A stretch of 64,000 nt of DNA from Lachnospiraceae bacterium (GCA_015057325.1 SVEQ01000001.1:124001-188000); one strand, 5' to 3'. Shown: positions 8,584 through 17,111, counted from the stretch's first letter. The notes: generated by a model from the sequence alone, not told the origin. Program-made: numbers and translations.

Positions 8584-10833
8584 ATGGGATACAAAAAGAT
8601 ATTAGCGTGGGGGCTTTCGCTTGTTATGGCTTGCGGTGTATTACCGATATTGCCCGGTAGCGTGGCGAAAGCAGATGGAGGATACAAGGTACAAATCAAA
8701 TACAATTCCCCTGTTAAAGTATATAGTGGTGAGGCTGTACAGAATAATGTGACGGGGGCAATGGAAGACGTTGAGTTTGATTTGAGTGATACACATAACT
8801 ACTATTTTCCGGAGGGTTATTCCTCATACGGAACAACAAATGGTGTAAAGGTATCAAGGAATGGTTATTCTCATGTGGTCGTTTCGGGAACACCTACGGC
8901 TGATACTACTATCACGCTTGCCTTTCCGACAGAGAAGGATGAGCAATTTGCACCTAGTGTGACGGGTTCGACGGATTCTATAGATGGTACTACAACCGCT
9001 ATGGAGTATGCGGCACCTAACAGTACGTCATGGACAGAGTGTACTGCTAATAAGACAACGGTTGCTACCGGTAAGTGGCGCGTAAGATACAAGGAAACAG
9101 ATACAAAGAAAGCAGGAACGGAAAAGACTGTTGCAGTTGGGCCGAAGTATTATGTTCTTGTATATGGACCGGCTGGAACTAATTTTGATGCAACTACCGG
9201 AAAAAATGCTGCCGGTCATATGAAGGTTAATCTTAATGCCGGTGCTACCAAACAGGAGAATGTTTCCGATAATTATGAGCCGGTTATTATATACGCAGAG
9301 GACAACTACTGCTTCCCTGACGGATATTACGTAGATGCGGTTAACGGAATTGAGGTTAAGAAAATCAGTCCGGTACAGCTGAAAATCGAAGGTATTCCTG
9401 AAGCAAATACATGTATTGAATTAAAGGCTGCAGAACTTAAAGAAAAACCGGAAGCGCCTGCGGTATCCGGAGGAGAGGAAAGGATTATTGGAACAACCGC
9501 CAAGATGCAGTATGCGAGTGCGGAATCGCCTGACACATGGCGTGACTGTGATGACGGTTATACTATAACCACGCCGGGTGTGAAGTATGTTCGGGTTAAA
9601 GCTACAGATGCGAACTTCGCCGGCGAGACAGCTACGGTAACAGTTAGGGAGAAGAATACGGTTGACCCTTCAAAAGGACATACAGTCAGTATTTTTACAC
9701 CTAAGGGTGGACATATTACAGTGTTGTCAACAAGTTCAGACAAACTGATGCAAACAGGTGTTACAGGACCTATGCAGAATGTTGAGTTTACCGCTGATGC
9801 AGGATACGAGTTTTCGACAAACTACAAGGTGGATTCAGTCAACGGTATCAAAGTTCTCAAATACGGTACTAAGAAAATTGTCGTTTGCGGAACACCGACG
9901 GACGATACGGTAATTACACTTGCACCTGCAACACCGGTATCTACAACATATTATAATGTGAGTGTAGTTAACGGAACAGGAAGCGGCAGTTACACTCCGG
10001 GAGTTTCAGTAGCTATTTCTGCTGATAGTTTGACCGGCAAGACATTTACAGGCTGGAAAGTTAAGAAGGGTTCTATTGTGCTTGTTAATTCCGGTGCGGC
10101 CAAGACATCATTTACCATGATTGGTTCGGATGTAATTGTGGAAGCATGTTATAAGGATGCTGCTACAGGAACAGGCACTGTAAGTACGCCGGATGACAAA
10201 ATAGTTGTCACACCAATTACCGATGAGGTTAAGACAAGCAATTCTTTGAAAATGGACCTTTCTGCCAAAGTGGTTGCAAGCGGTGATTCATGGAAGGTTA
10301 GTTGGAGTAGTGTGCCGGAAGCAGCGGGATATGATGTGTATGTGACTACATCAGCAAAGAGCATAGATTCTGTAAGTGCTTCAAGCAGCGTAGTTGGACA
10401 GAATAATGTGGCGTATATTAAGACTATAAATGGTCAGAATGTAGATAAGACAAAGACATATTACTTCAAAGTTAAGGCATATCGGGTTGTCAATAAGACA
10501 AAAGAATACATAGGAAACAGCAGAACACTTGTGGCTTGCGGTAAAAAGAACAAAACATACACTAATGTTAAGAAAGCTAAGCCGGGCAAGAGTAAGTATA
10601 GTGTTTCTGTTGGCAAAACTGTCAAGATTAAGACAAAGGTTACGAAAGAAAAATACAAAAAGAAAATTGTTAAAAACACAAATGGAAAGCAGTTTATTTA
10701 TATAAGTTCAAATACGTCTGTAGCAAAAGTGAGTGATACAGGCAAAGTTAAGGGTGTAAGCAGGGGAACATGTACAGTGTATATTATAGCTGCTAACGGC
10801 AAAAAAACTGCTACTACAATAAATGTGAAATAA
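8584..10833 (+). CDS. Secreted multidomain repeat protein (InlB-like repeat, FN3-like, Big_2-like)
   Basis: A 749-aa exported protein of unknown function. Residues 1-31 are a signal peptide (Lys-rich n-region, hydrophobic core, cleavage near AKA-DGG). Three related units of ~100-150 residues follow; each ends in a strand pattern such as VNGIKVLKYGTKKIVVCG then TPTDDTVITL (first copy SGTPTADTTITL). Around residue 460-530 is a divergent InlB-type repeat (FTGWKVKKG), around 560-665 a fibronectin-III-like domain (YYFKVKAYRVV), and the C-terminus has a bacterial Ig-like group 2 domain (SSNTSVAKVSDTGKVKGVSRG). No LPXTG motif or membrane anchor is visible, so it is probably secreted or non-covalently bound. 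AAGGAGG precedes the ATG. Confidence 0.8.
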   Translation: MGYKKILAWGLSLVMACGVLPILPGSVAKADGGYKVQIKYNSPVKVYSGEAVQNNVTGAMEDVEFDLSDTHNYYFPEGYSSYGTTNGVKVSRNGYSHVVVSGTPTADTTITLAFPTEKDEQFAPSVTGSTDSIDGTTTAMEYAAPNSTSWTECTANKTTVATGKWRVRYKETDTKKAGTEKTVAVGPKYYVLVYGPAGTNFDATTGKNAAGHMKVNLNAGATKQENVSDNYEPVIIYAEDNYCFPDGYYVDAVNGIEVKKISPVQLKIEGIPEANTCIELKAAELKEKPEAPAVSGGEERIIGTTAKMQYASAESPDTWRDCDDGYTITTPGVKYVRVKATDANFAGETATVTVREKNTVDPSKGHTVSIFTPKGGHITVLSTSSDKLMQTGVTGPMQNVEFTADAGYEFSTNYKVDSVNGIKVLKYGTKKIVVCGTPTDDTVITLAPATPVSTTYYNVSVVNGTGSGSYTPGVSVAISADSLTGKTFTGWKVKKGSIVLVNSGAAKTSFTMIGSDVIVEACYKDAATGTGTVSTPDDKIVVTPITDEVKTSNSLKMDLSAKVVASGDSWKVSWSSVPEAAGYDVYVTTSAKSIDSVSASSSVVGQNNVAYIKTINGQNVDKTKTYYFKVKAYRVVNKTKEYIGNSRTLVACGKKNKTYTNVKKAKPGKSKYSVSVGKTVKIKTKVTKEKYKKKIVKNTNGKQFIYISSNTSVAKVSDTGKVKGVSRGTCTVYIIAANGKKTATTINVK

Positions 10834-10929
10834 AAGACATAACTTTATGTACGAAAACAACTAATTATGTACAAAAATACAAACTTTAACTAAAAGTCAT
10901 AAAATTTCCCGAAGAATATTCATTGATAG

Positions 10930-10974
10930 TTATAATTTCAGTGTGTACAATTGGTTTATCAGCTGAAATTATAA
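10930..10974. repeat. Perfect 12-bp inverted repeat upstream of the FHA gene
   Basis: TTATAATTTCAG (10930-10941) and CTGAAATTATAA (10963-10974) are perfect reverse complements separated by 21 bp. Each arm includes a TATAAT hexamer on the + strand. The element lies in the 249-bp gap before the DUF6382-like/FHA gene and could be a regulator site or an mRNA hairpin. Two direct copies of TTATGTAC (10845 and 10865, 20 bp apart) lie just upstream. Confidence 0.5.
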
Positions 10975-11082
10975 TCGTCAAGAGGAGGAATATAAAGGAG
11001 AAGAAATTGCTTGCGTATCTTTCGGGAATTTACTATAATGAAAATAGTTATGTTAATCACGAGATGCAAAGGGGTATTTCTT

Positions 11083-12606
11083 ATGAAAAAGATAAGTTTC
11101 AGGGTTCGTCAATTTGATAAAGAAACATTTCTCACCTTTAATATCGATAATGATTCGGAATTGGATGAGGAATTACTGGATTATCTTGAAGAAGAGGAGC
11201 CTCAAGGTATTGTTCCGGTTATATTTGAAGAAGGGGACGAATTTGATACTTTTTCTTATGACATAACAGACAAGATACGTTTGAGAGAACTTTCACAACA
11301 GGTTATTAATGCGGAGATGGTATTGAAAGTACTCCGTGGACTTATTGTTAATTTGATGAATATGTCGGAATATAGAATTCCGCTATCATACCTTGTTCTT
11401 AATCGTCAATATATTTATATAGATTCGGAATATAATGTTGAGTTTATTTGCATTCCGATTGAGGATATGAAGGAAGAGGTTGATTTGGTTCATTTTATAA
11501 GGAACTTTATTGCCAGCCTTAGATTTGATCCTTCTGAAAGCGGTGACTATGTAGCACGACTTTTGACTTATATTAATGATCGTGAAACATCTAACTTGCA
11601 TAATCTTTTGGCACTTGTTGAAGAACTTATGCGTCGAATGGATTTGGATATTCCTGATGATGACTCTAATGAGATATTTGCAGAGTATACTGAAATAGAT
11701 GAGGACACTCATGAAGAGAGTGTTCCGGATGAAATTATAGAGGAAGAACCAATCGAAGAAGTTACAGAAGAGGAATTTGCAGAAGAAGAACCTTCACAAG
11801 AAGAACCTTTACAAGAAGAACCTTCACAAGAAGAACCTTTACAAGAAGAACCTTCACAAGAAGAACCTTTACAAGAGGAACCTGCACAAGATATAGAGGA
11901 ACAGCCGATTACGGATGTGGATGAGACTATAGAAGCAAAATTGCCTGAACGAGAAGAAAAACCGAAAGAAGAAACTGTGCTTTCTCTTAAGGGTAAGGAG
12001 AAGAAAGAAAAGCCGCGAATCAAGAAAGTGATAGACAACAAACGTGAAGCGGATGAATTAGATGTTTTCCTTGCTGAACAGGATAGAGCGGATCAGATGA
12101 AATACCGAAGTACGGTTAAGTTGGCTAAGGGATTCAAGATTAACAGAGCCAGTATAATTAAGACGAACGAAGAAGAGCATAAGGCTGTCGAGATAGATTT
12201 AAACGATATAAAAGTAAATGACAGCGAGGAGAACAAAGGGGCAGGTAATGTACAGGATACTCCTGATGACAATAAACAGCCTAACAAGCCTGCGGCCAAA
12301 GCTGTTCCGAAAGTTAATCCATACTTGATTCGAGTTAATACTGATGAACGAATAATGATTAATAAGCAGACTTTTAAGCTGGGTAAAGCCAATGTTGGTG
12401 CTGATTATTCGGTTCGTGGTAATGCGGCAATAAGCAGAATTCATGCGATTATAACCTGCAAAGACGGAGAGTATTATATCAAGGATAATAAGTCAACTAA
12501 CCATACTTTTGTAGATGGCAAGAGTTTAGCAGAGAATGAGCAGGTGTTGCTGACGGAGAATGCTAAGATTGTTCTCGGTGACGAAGAGTTTATATTCAAA
12601 CTTTAA
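11083..12606 (+). CDS. FHA-domain protein with N-terminal DUF6382-like domain
   Basis: 507-aa cytoplasmic protein that should bind phosphothreonine peptides. Residues ~1-190 form a globular domain resembling DUF6382, a domain often found with FHA in Clostridia (call by memory, moderate certainty). Residues ~200-300 are extremely acidic and include tandem EEPSQ/EEPLQ repeats. Residues ~425-507 are an FHA domain (KLGKANVGADYSV, the SRIHA motif, then NKSTNHTFVDG). The start at ATG 11083 was chosen because AAAGGGG lies about 10 bp upstream; in-frame codons further upstream lack one. A strong terminator separates it from the kinase gene downstream, yet the pairing of FHA protein and Ser/Thr kinase suggests that it reads the kinase's phosphorylation. 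Confidence 0.85.
   Translation: MKKISFRVRQFDKETFLTFNIDNDSELDEELLDYLEEEEPQGIVPVIFEEGDEFDTFSYDITDKIRLRELSQQVINAEMVLKVLRGLIVNLMNMSEYRIPLSYLVLNRQYIYIDSEYNVEFICIPIEDMKEEVDLVHFIRNFIASLRFDPSESGDYVARLLTYINDRETSNLHNLLALVEELMRRMDLDIPDDDSNEIFAEYTEIDEDTHEESVPDEIIEEEPIEEVTEEEFAEEEPSQEEPLQEEPSQEEPLQEEPSQEEPLQEEPAQDIEEQPITDVDETIEAKLPEREEKPKEETVLSLKGKEKKEKPRIKKVIDNKREADELDVFLAEQDRADQMKYRSTVKLAKGFKINRASIIKTNEEEHKAVEIDLNDIKVNDSEENKGAGNVQDTPDDNKQPNKPAAKAVPKVNPYLIRVNTDERIMINKQTFKLGKANVGADYSVRGNAAISRIHAIITCKDGEYYIKDNKSTNHTFVDGKSLAENEQVLLTENAKIVLGDEEFIFKL
11791..11880 (+). repeat. 30-bp in-frame tandem repeat (EEPSQEEPLQ)
   Basis: Three consecutive, nearly identical 30-bp units beginning ccttcacaagaagaac at 11791, 11821 and 11851, with a partial degenerate fourth copy after 11880. 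The repeat lies in the acidic linker of the FHA protein and encodes the decapeptide EEPSQEEPLQ. Near-identity at DNA level suggests recent expansion. Confidence 0.9.
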
Positions 12607-12611
12607 TATTT

Positions 12612-12650
12612 AAAAGCTCCTTACAACAAGGGGCTTTTATTTTTTTTTCT
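12612..12650 (+). terminator. Intrinsic terminator after the FHA gene
   Basis: AAAAGCTCCTT (12612-12622) pairs with AAGGGGCTTTT (12628-12638) around a 5-nt loop, then A and a run of about ten T. It starts within 10 bp of the FHA stop codon and precedes the kinase gene. Confidence 0.9.
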
Positions 12651-12674
12651 TCAATTTTAGAGGGGGATGTGTTA

Positions 12675-14231
12675 TTGATTGCGTCTGGCACAGTTCTAGC
12701 CGGAAAATATAAAATAATTAAAGTCATAGGCAAGGGCGGAATGTCGGTTGTTTACCTGGCAAAAGACTTAAAGCATAACAAAATGTGGGCTATCAAAGAA
12801 ACGGATATTTGTTTGCAACGCAACAGAGAAATGCTAAAAGAATCGTTGAAAGTCGAGATGACTATTCTGAAAAAAGCAAATCATCCGGGTCTTCCAAAAG
12901 TTGTTGATGTGATTTATGAAGAAAAGACTGTCTATGTGATTATGGATTATATTGAAGGCAGGCCATTAAGCAAAGTCATAAAAGAAGCAGGTCCGCAACC
13001 ACTTGATATTGTTCTTGGATGGGGTTTGCAGTTATGTGACGTTCTTGGTTACTTGCATGGTTTGTCAGTTATATATGGCGATATGAAACCGTCCAATATA
13101 CTGTTAAAGTCTGATGGTAAAGTTGTACTTATAGATTTTGGCACGGCAACTATACAAAATGGATATAATAGTAAGCAGAACGCAGTTTTCGGTACGAGAG
13201 GCTATGCGGCACCCGAACAACTTAATCCATCTGTTAAGATTGATAAAAGAGTCGATATATACAGCCTTGGGATAACACTTTTCTACCTGCTGACAGGTGA
13301 AGATCCTTGTCTGCCCGGCTATAAGTCGGGTCTCGTAAGAATAAAGAATCCCCCATTTCCCAAGAAATTCAAAAAAATAATTTCCAAATGTACAAATCAA
13401 AATCGTAACAAGCGATACAAGAATTGTAAGGAACTGCATGATGCATTGGTGTCGTGTAAACGTTCTAAAATAAGCATAGGCACAGTGTTTGCTATTATAT
13501 TGGTTTTGTGTTTTATATCTGCATCATTTTTTATAATTAACAATTCTCCGTGCGGAAATCTATCCGCTGTCAAAGGAAGAACAATCTTAAAAAAATATCC
13601 CCGAATAACAGATAATTATAAAGTGCTATGTAAGGCGTATTCAGTCTGTATTTATGATAACGCAAAAGCGCTTGACAGGCTTGAAGAAAACGCCGAGAAA
13701 GGACTTGAGTCGCTAGCCGTTTGTGAAAAAGACAAGCAACAATATATCGTTACATTTAATAATTATCTTTCTCTTATAAATGAGAAAAGAGGCGATGAGG
13801 CGGAAGAGAAAAAAGTTGCTTTTGCGTATTACGAAACAGCACTTGCAAACTGTGATGATGTAATAAAAGCCGTTTTGGATGACAAAAGAGATAGTTATGA
13901 CAATATCAAAAGAGGTACTGTTTTAGAAACAAAATATTGTCAAAAGGCTTCGTTGCTAACAAAACTAAAACAATATGATGAGGCGATTTTAATTTATCAG
14001 GAAGTTGTTGATAAATATAAAACTGCAAGCGTCGAGGCTTATGTTGGTTATTTGAAATTGTTGATTATGGCAAATGAAGAGCGTGATGTCGGAATGCGTG
14101 ATTATGCATTACTTACGGAAATTTACGAGAGAGGCGAAGCTGTTGAGGACATAAAAGAGGATTACCGTTGGAGACGGCTTACGCAAAAACTAAAAATACT
14201 ACAGGAAGAAAAAGAGGAGGAAGGACAATGA
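12675..14231 (+). CDS. Transmembrane Ser/Thr protein kinase, non-RD type
   Basis: 518-aa Hanks-type kinase. Visible motifs: glycine loop GKGGMSVVY (~residue 20), ATP-binding Lys in WAIKE (~39), the catalytic loop YGDMKPSN (~134) in which the usual HRD is replaced by YGD, DFG (~154) and GTRGYAAPEQ (~176). The catalytic Asp, Lys and Asn are kept, so it is probably active but lacks the Arg that normally couples to activation-loop phosphorylation. A single TM helix lies at ~269-290 and the external part (~291-518) is helical and TPR-like rather than PASTA. I start at TTG 12675, 8 bp after GAGGGGG; GTG 12669 is too close to it. Its stop overlaps the next start (ATGA), so the kinase and the surface protein are translationally coupled. 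Confidence 0.88.
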   Translation: MIASGTVLAGKYKIIKVIGKGGMSVVYLAKDLKHNKMWAIKETDICLQRNREMLKESLKVEMTILKKANHPGLPKVVDVIYEEKTVYVIMDYIEGRPLSKVIKEAGPQPLDIVLGWGLQLCDVLGYLHGLSVIYGDMKPSNILLKSDGKVVLIDFGTATIQNGYNSKQNAVFGTRGYAAPEQLNPSVKIDKRVDIYSLGITLFYLLTGEDPCLPGYKSGLVRIKNPPFPKKFKKIISKCTNQNRNKRYKNCKELHDALVSCKRSKISIGTVFAIILVLCFISASFFIINNSPCGNLSAVKGRTILKKYPRITDNYKVLCKAYSVCIYDNAKALDRLEENAEKGLESLAVCEKDKQQYIVTFNNYLSLINEKRGDEAEEKKVAFAYYETALANCDDVIKAVLDDKRDSYDNIKRGTVLETKYCQKASLLTKLKQYDEAILIYQEVVDKYKTASVEAYVGYLKLLIMANEERDVGMRDYALLTEIYERGEAVEDIKEDYRWRRLTQKLKILQEEKEEEGQ

Positions 14232-15880
14232 GAAAATATAAGAATAAAATCGTGTGTGCTTTAGTTGTGGTTTGTATTGGAATATTGCCTTGTTACGCAT
14301 ACAGCAAAAAAGAAAAAAGCATTGATATAAGTATTGATGCGATTGATAATGATATGCAAAAGTATATTGTGGCGGGTGAAAACGAAGAACCGCTTACGTG
14401 GACAAATAAAGACATTAATATAAGAATAAGTGCAAGTTCGAAAGAAAAAATAGCAAAACTTGAGTATGTTGTGGGAGACGGCAATCCGGTTGTTATAGAG
14501 TACAGTCATGAGGAAGAGAAAACCATTGAAAAAGCAACGGAGAAGAAAACGACAGAAAAGGTTACTACAGAAGAAACGACGACGGAGGAGAAGACTACAG
14601 AAGTAAGTACGACGGAAGTCGTGACAACAGAAGAAGTCACAACACAAGAGGTGACCACTGAAGAAGCAACGACGGAAACGGCAACTACGCAAGAGGGAAC
14701 AGCAGAAGGAGTAATCACACAAGAAGGTACTGTGCAAGAGGTGGTGACAGAAACAGCAACTACGCAGGAAACAACCACACAGGAAGAAAGTGAAACAGTA
14801 GCGGCAACTACAGAAGAAACAACAACGCAAGAATTAACAACAGAGGAAGTTACAACACAAGAAAATACAACGGAGAAGCCTACCGAAGAAAATACGGCAA
14901 CGCAAGAACCTACAACCGAAAAGAAAAAAGAATTATCAAAGGTAAGTGAGGAGGTTTCGGTATCGGCTTCGGCGATGGATTTAAGAGGTGTACCGCTAAA
15001 GGTTAATGTTACAGATATAAAAGGGAAGACAGAAACAATCTTAAGATGGATACATATTGATAAAAAAGCACCTGCTATTGAGTATGTGGGTGTAGTTAAT
15101 AACACATTGCACGACAGTGATGTTAGTCTGGTGGTTGATATAAATGAATTTAATTATCGTTCGGATAAAGTTGAATGGTTTGGTAAAAGGACGGATATTG
15201 ACGGAGAGGAACATTTATTATCTTTTCCGCAAATTGAAAGAGTGGAAACAGGTGGCAAATTGTCGGTGGTGTTAAAAGATGATGGAGTCTATAGTATTTG
15301 CGTTTTAGTAACGGATGTGGCAGGTAATGCGTCAGATAAAGAACTTCATTTTCTTATAGATAAGACGGCACCGATGTTACCAGATATAAGCGACATATCC
15401 GGCAAGACATACGAATCTTTTAGTCTGGTAGATTACGGAAAACCGATATTTAAGGATTTGACACTTCTTGAAAGCAAAATGATGCTTAACGGTTATGAGT
15501 ATGATGGTAAGACGAGAATTACGGAAAGCGGAAGGTATAACCTCTATGTAGAAGCGATGGACGAATTGGGGCATAAGTCATCAGGTGTGGCTACATTTTC
15601 TATCGAGAAAAAAGAGAAGGTTGATGAAAAATTAGGCGATGTACCAAATGATGAGATGGCAGATAGTACCGAGGGCGAATCAAAAAATAAAGACGAAACG
15701 TATAGCGAAAACGACACGACACAACAAAAAGATGCACAGGAAGAAGAAATAGTATATAATGATGAGGAAAAAAATCCCAGCATGAAAAAGGAGATATTAC
15801 TATGGTTAGGGCTGTCGTGTTTGATATGGACGGTGTTATTTTTGATTCGGAAAAACTCTACCGCAAACACTGGAGAATAA
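14228..15880 (+). CDS. Thr/Glu-rich membrane-anchored surface protein with Ig-like domains
   Basis: 550-aa exported protein. Residues 1-25 are a signal peptide (VCALVVVCIGILPCYAYS). Residues ~95-235 are a low-complexity stalk of TTE/TTQ/ATTE repeats, a likely extended and possibly O-glycosylated spacer. Residues ~240-480 look like two bacterial Ig-like modules (VTDVAGNAS, then LIDKTAP). After a charged linker, residues ~523-543 form a C-terminal TM helix (WLGLSCLIWTVLFLI) followed by RKNS, placing the bulk outside the cell. The ATG at 14228 overlaps the kinase stop by 4 bp and has AGGAGG upstream. The coding sequence for the TM anchor overlaps the following HAD gene by 79 bp in another frame. 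Confidence 0.82.
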   Translation: MRKYKNKIVCALVVVCIGILPCYAYSKKEKSIDISIDAIDNDMQKYIVAGENEEPLTWTNKDINIRISASSKEKIAKLEYVVGDGNPVVIEYSHEEEKTIEKATEKKTTEKVTTEETTTEEKTTEVSTTEVVTTEEVTTQEVTTEEATTETATTQEGTAEGVITQEGTVQEVVTETATTQETTTQEESETVAATTEETTTQELTTEEVTTQENTTEKPTEENTATQEPTTEKKKELSKVSEEVSVSASAMDLRGVPLKVNVTDIKGKTETILRWIHIDKKAPAIEYVGVVNNTLHDSDVSLVVDINEFNYRSDKVEWFGKRTDIDGEEHLLSFPQIERVETGGKLSVVLKDDGVYSICVLVTDVAGNASDKELHFLIDKTAPMLPDISDISGKTYESFSLVDYGKPIFKDLTLLESKMMLNGYEYDGKTRITESGRYNLYVEAMDELGHKSSGVATFSIEKKEKVDEKLGDVPNDEMADSTEGESKNKDETYSENDTTQQKDAQEEEIVYNDEEKNPSMKKEILLWLGLSCLIWTVLFLIRKNSTANTGE

Positions 15881-16470
15881 GTGCACAGGAGAATAATCTT
15901 CCGTTGGATATAATGGAAGGCCTTCTTGATAAAATAGCAGGTGCTACAAAAGAGAGAAATGAAAGGCTTATGAAGGATCATTTTGGCGAAGATTTTGATT
16001 ATATGAAATTTCGTACTCTTACAATGAATCGAATGGATGAAGATATCCGCATCAATGGTGTGGAACTAAAGCCGGGTGTTTTTGAATTATTGGATTATTT
16101 AAAAGAAAACGGATATAAGATTGCGCTTGCTACCTCGACTCAAAAGGAAAGAGCAGAGGGCAATCTTACACGCGCGGGGGTTATAGACTATTTTGATGGC
16201 ATAATGTATGGGGGAATAGTTCCACATGGCAAGCCCGCACCGGATATATATGAGTACGCATGTGAGCTTATCGGTGTTAAGCCTAATGAGGCAATAGGTG
16301 TTGAGGATTCGATAAATGGACTTAAATCATCACATGCAGCGGGACTATACACAATTATGGTTGTTGACCTTATAAAACCAAACGATGTTGCCAGGGAAAA
16401 TGCGGATATGATTTGTGATTCATTATTTGAAGTAAGAGATTACTTAGAAACTTTACACGACAAAAGATAA
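15802..16470 (+). CDS. HAD-superfamily phosphatase/phosphomutase (subfamily IA, beta-phosphoglucomutase-like)
   Basis: 222-aa cytoplasmic hydrolase probably acting on a sugar phosphate. Motif I is VFDMDGVIFDSE (residues 6-17, both Asp present), motif II is ALATST, motif III/IV is KPAPDIY followed by GVEDSINGLKSSHAAG, and the cap lies between motifs I and II, as in beta-phosphoglucomutase-like enzymes; the exact substrate cannot be read. The ATG at 15802 has AGGAG 8 bp upstream, both inside the 3' end of the preceding surface-protein gene. The overlap with that gene is 79 bp. A hairpin, not a clear terminator, follows the stop. Confidence 0.88.
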   Translation: MVRAVVFDMDGVIFDSEKLYRKHWRISAQENNLPLDIMEGLLDKIAGATKERNERLMKDHFGEDFDYMKFRTLTMNRMDEDIRINGVELKPGVFELLDYLKENGYKIALATSTQKERAEGNLTRAGVIDYFDGIMYGGIVPHGKPAPDIYEYACELIGVKPNEAIGVEDSINGLKSSHAAGLYTIMVVDLIKPNDVARENADMICDSLFEVRDYLETLHDKR

Positions 16471-16506
16471 CCCTTATAATATATAGTATTCATTATATTG
16501 TAAGGG
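16471..16506. repeat. 13-bp hairpin directly after the HAD gene
   Basis: CCCTTATAATATA (16471-16483) pairs with TATATTGTAAGGG (16494-16506), with one G-T pair and a 10-nt loop. No T-run follows on the + strand, so termination is doubtful. It could be an mRNA 3' stabiliser or a processing site before the small gene at 16520. Confidence 0.5.
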
Positions 16507-16519
16507 CGGTGAAAGGAAG

Positions 16520-16672
16520 ATGGAAGAATTTGGAATGACAAATAAACAGTTTCAGGGATTTGTGAGATTGATTCTTGAGTGTGTGCAAAATGCACTTAAG
16601 AAGAGCCCTGATAATGAAGAATTGCAACGCCTTCAAGATATATTGCAATCTATGTTGGAGGACTCAAATTAG
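16520..16672 (+). CDS. Small helical protein, 50 aa, unknown function
   Basis: Encodes a 50-residue Glu/Leu-rich peptide starting MEEFGMTNKQFQGFVR, predicted to be mostly helical with no signal peptide or membrane segment. The ATG at 16520 is preceded by AGGGCGG about 11 bp upstream and AAAGGAAG immediately before it; an internal ATG at 16535 is an alternative start. Codon use resembles the neighbours and the reading frame is clean. Small proteins with the TxKQFxxF...L pattern are common in Firmicutes with no assigned role. It lies between the HAD gene and the TIGR04086 gene. Confidence 0.55.
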   Translation: MEEFGMTNKQFQGFVRLILECVQNALKKSPDNEELQRLQDILQSMLEDSN

Positions 16673-16748
16673 AGGTATAATACGAAACGTATGCTCATAT
16701 ATTGCACTATGATATGTAGTTTTAAGCCGTGTGTGAAGGAGGGTATAT

Positions 16749-17111
16749 ATGAGTATAGGAAAGAAAATAGGTATAGTTGTCAAAGGACTTATAGTATCGT
16801 ATGCGGTAACGGGCGTGTTGTTACTTGCGTTGGCATATGCGGTATATAGGTTTCATTTAGAAGAGGCATTCGCAAGCCTTATAATAATTGCAATATACGT
16901 AATAGTTACGTTTATAGGTGCATTTGTAGTAGGCAAACAGGTTAAAGAGAAACGGTTTCTTTGGGGACTTATACTTGGATCTATGTATATACTCATTATC
17001 ACTGCGGTAGGCCTTTTGATTTCAAAAGCGTTTCATGTAACGGATACGGCCAACATTACAACTGCACTGCTTTGTATCGGCGGAGGACTCTTAGGAGGCA
17101 TGTTGAGCTAG
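16749..17111 (+). CDS. TIGR04086/DUF3792 family membrane protein
   Basis: 120-aa protein with four hydrophobic segments (residues ~10-32, 40-62, 68-90, 100-120), matching by length and pattern the TIGR04086 family, which includes B. subtilis YrzE. Its biochemical role is unknown. GGAGGG lies 5 bp before the ATG. In many Clostridia this gene sits next to the SCIFF peptide and secDF genes, and here it is followed by scfA, which has its own promoter. Confidence 0.75.
   Translation: MSIGKKIGIVVKGLIVSYAVTGVLLLALAYAVYRFHLEEAFASLIIIAIYVIVTFIGAFVVGKQVKEKRFLWGLILGSMYILIITAVGLLISKAFHVTDTANITTALLCIGGGLLGGMLS

Noticed and set aside
10923-11117. 64-codon + frame in the gap before the FHA gene, with an alternative TTG start near 11007
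   Set aside because: It overlaps the FHA start, has no recognisable domain and its composition looks non-coding; the GAGGAGG-like bases upstream are probably coincidental.
11785-11890. 30-bp repeats considered as CRISPR repeats
   Set aside because: The copies are directly adjacent, with no spacers, and in frame.
14510-14930. Repeat-rich DNA considered as a CRISPR-like or minisatellite array
   Set aside because: Units are irregular TTE/TTQ codon repeats without constant repeat-spacer structure; it is a coding low-complexity linker.
14506-15105. 199-codon minus-strand frame opposite the TTE/TTQ repeats
   Set aside because: It is a low-complexity Ser/Val mirror of the repeat region of a gene with signal peptide and anchor; no ribosome-binding site.
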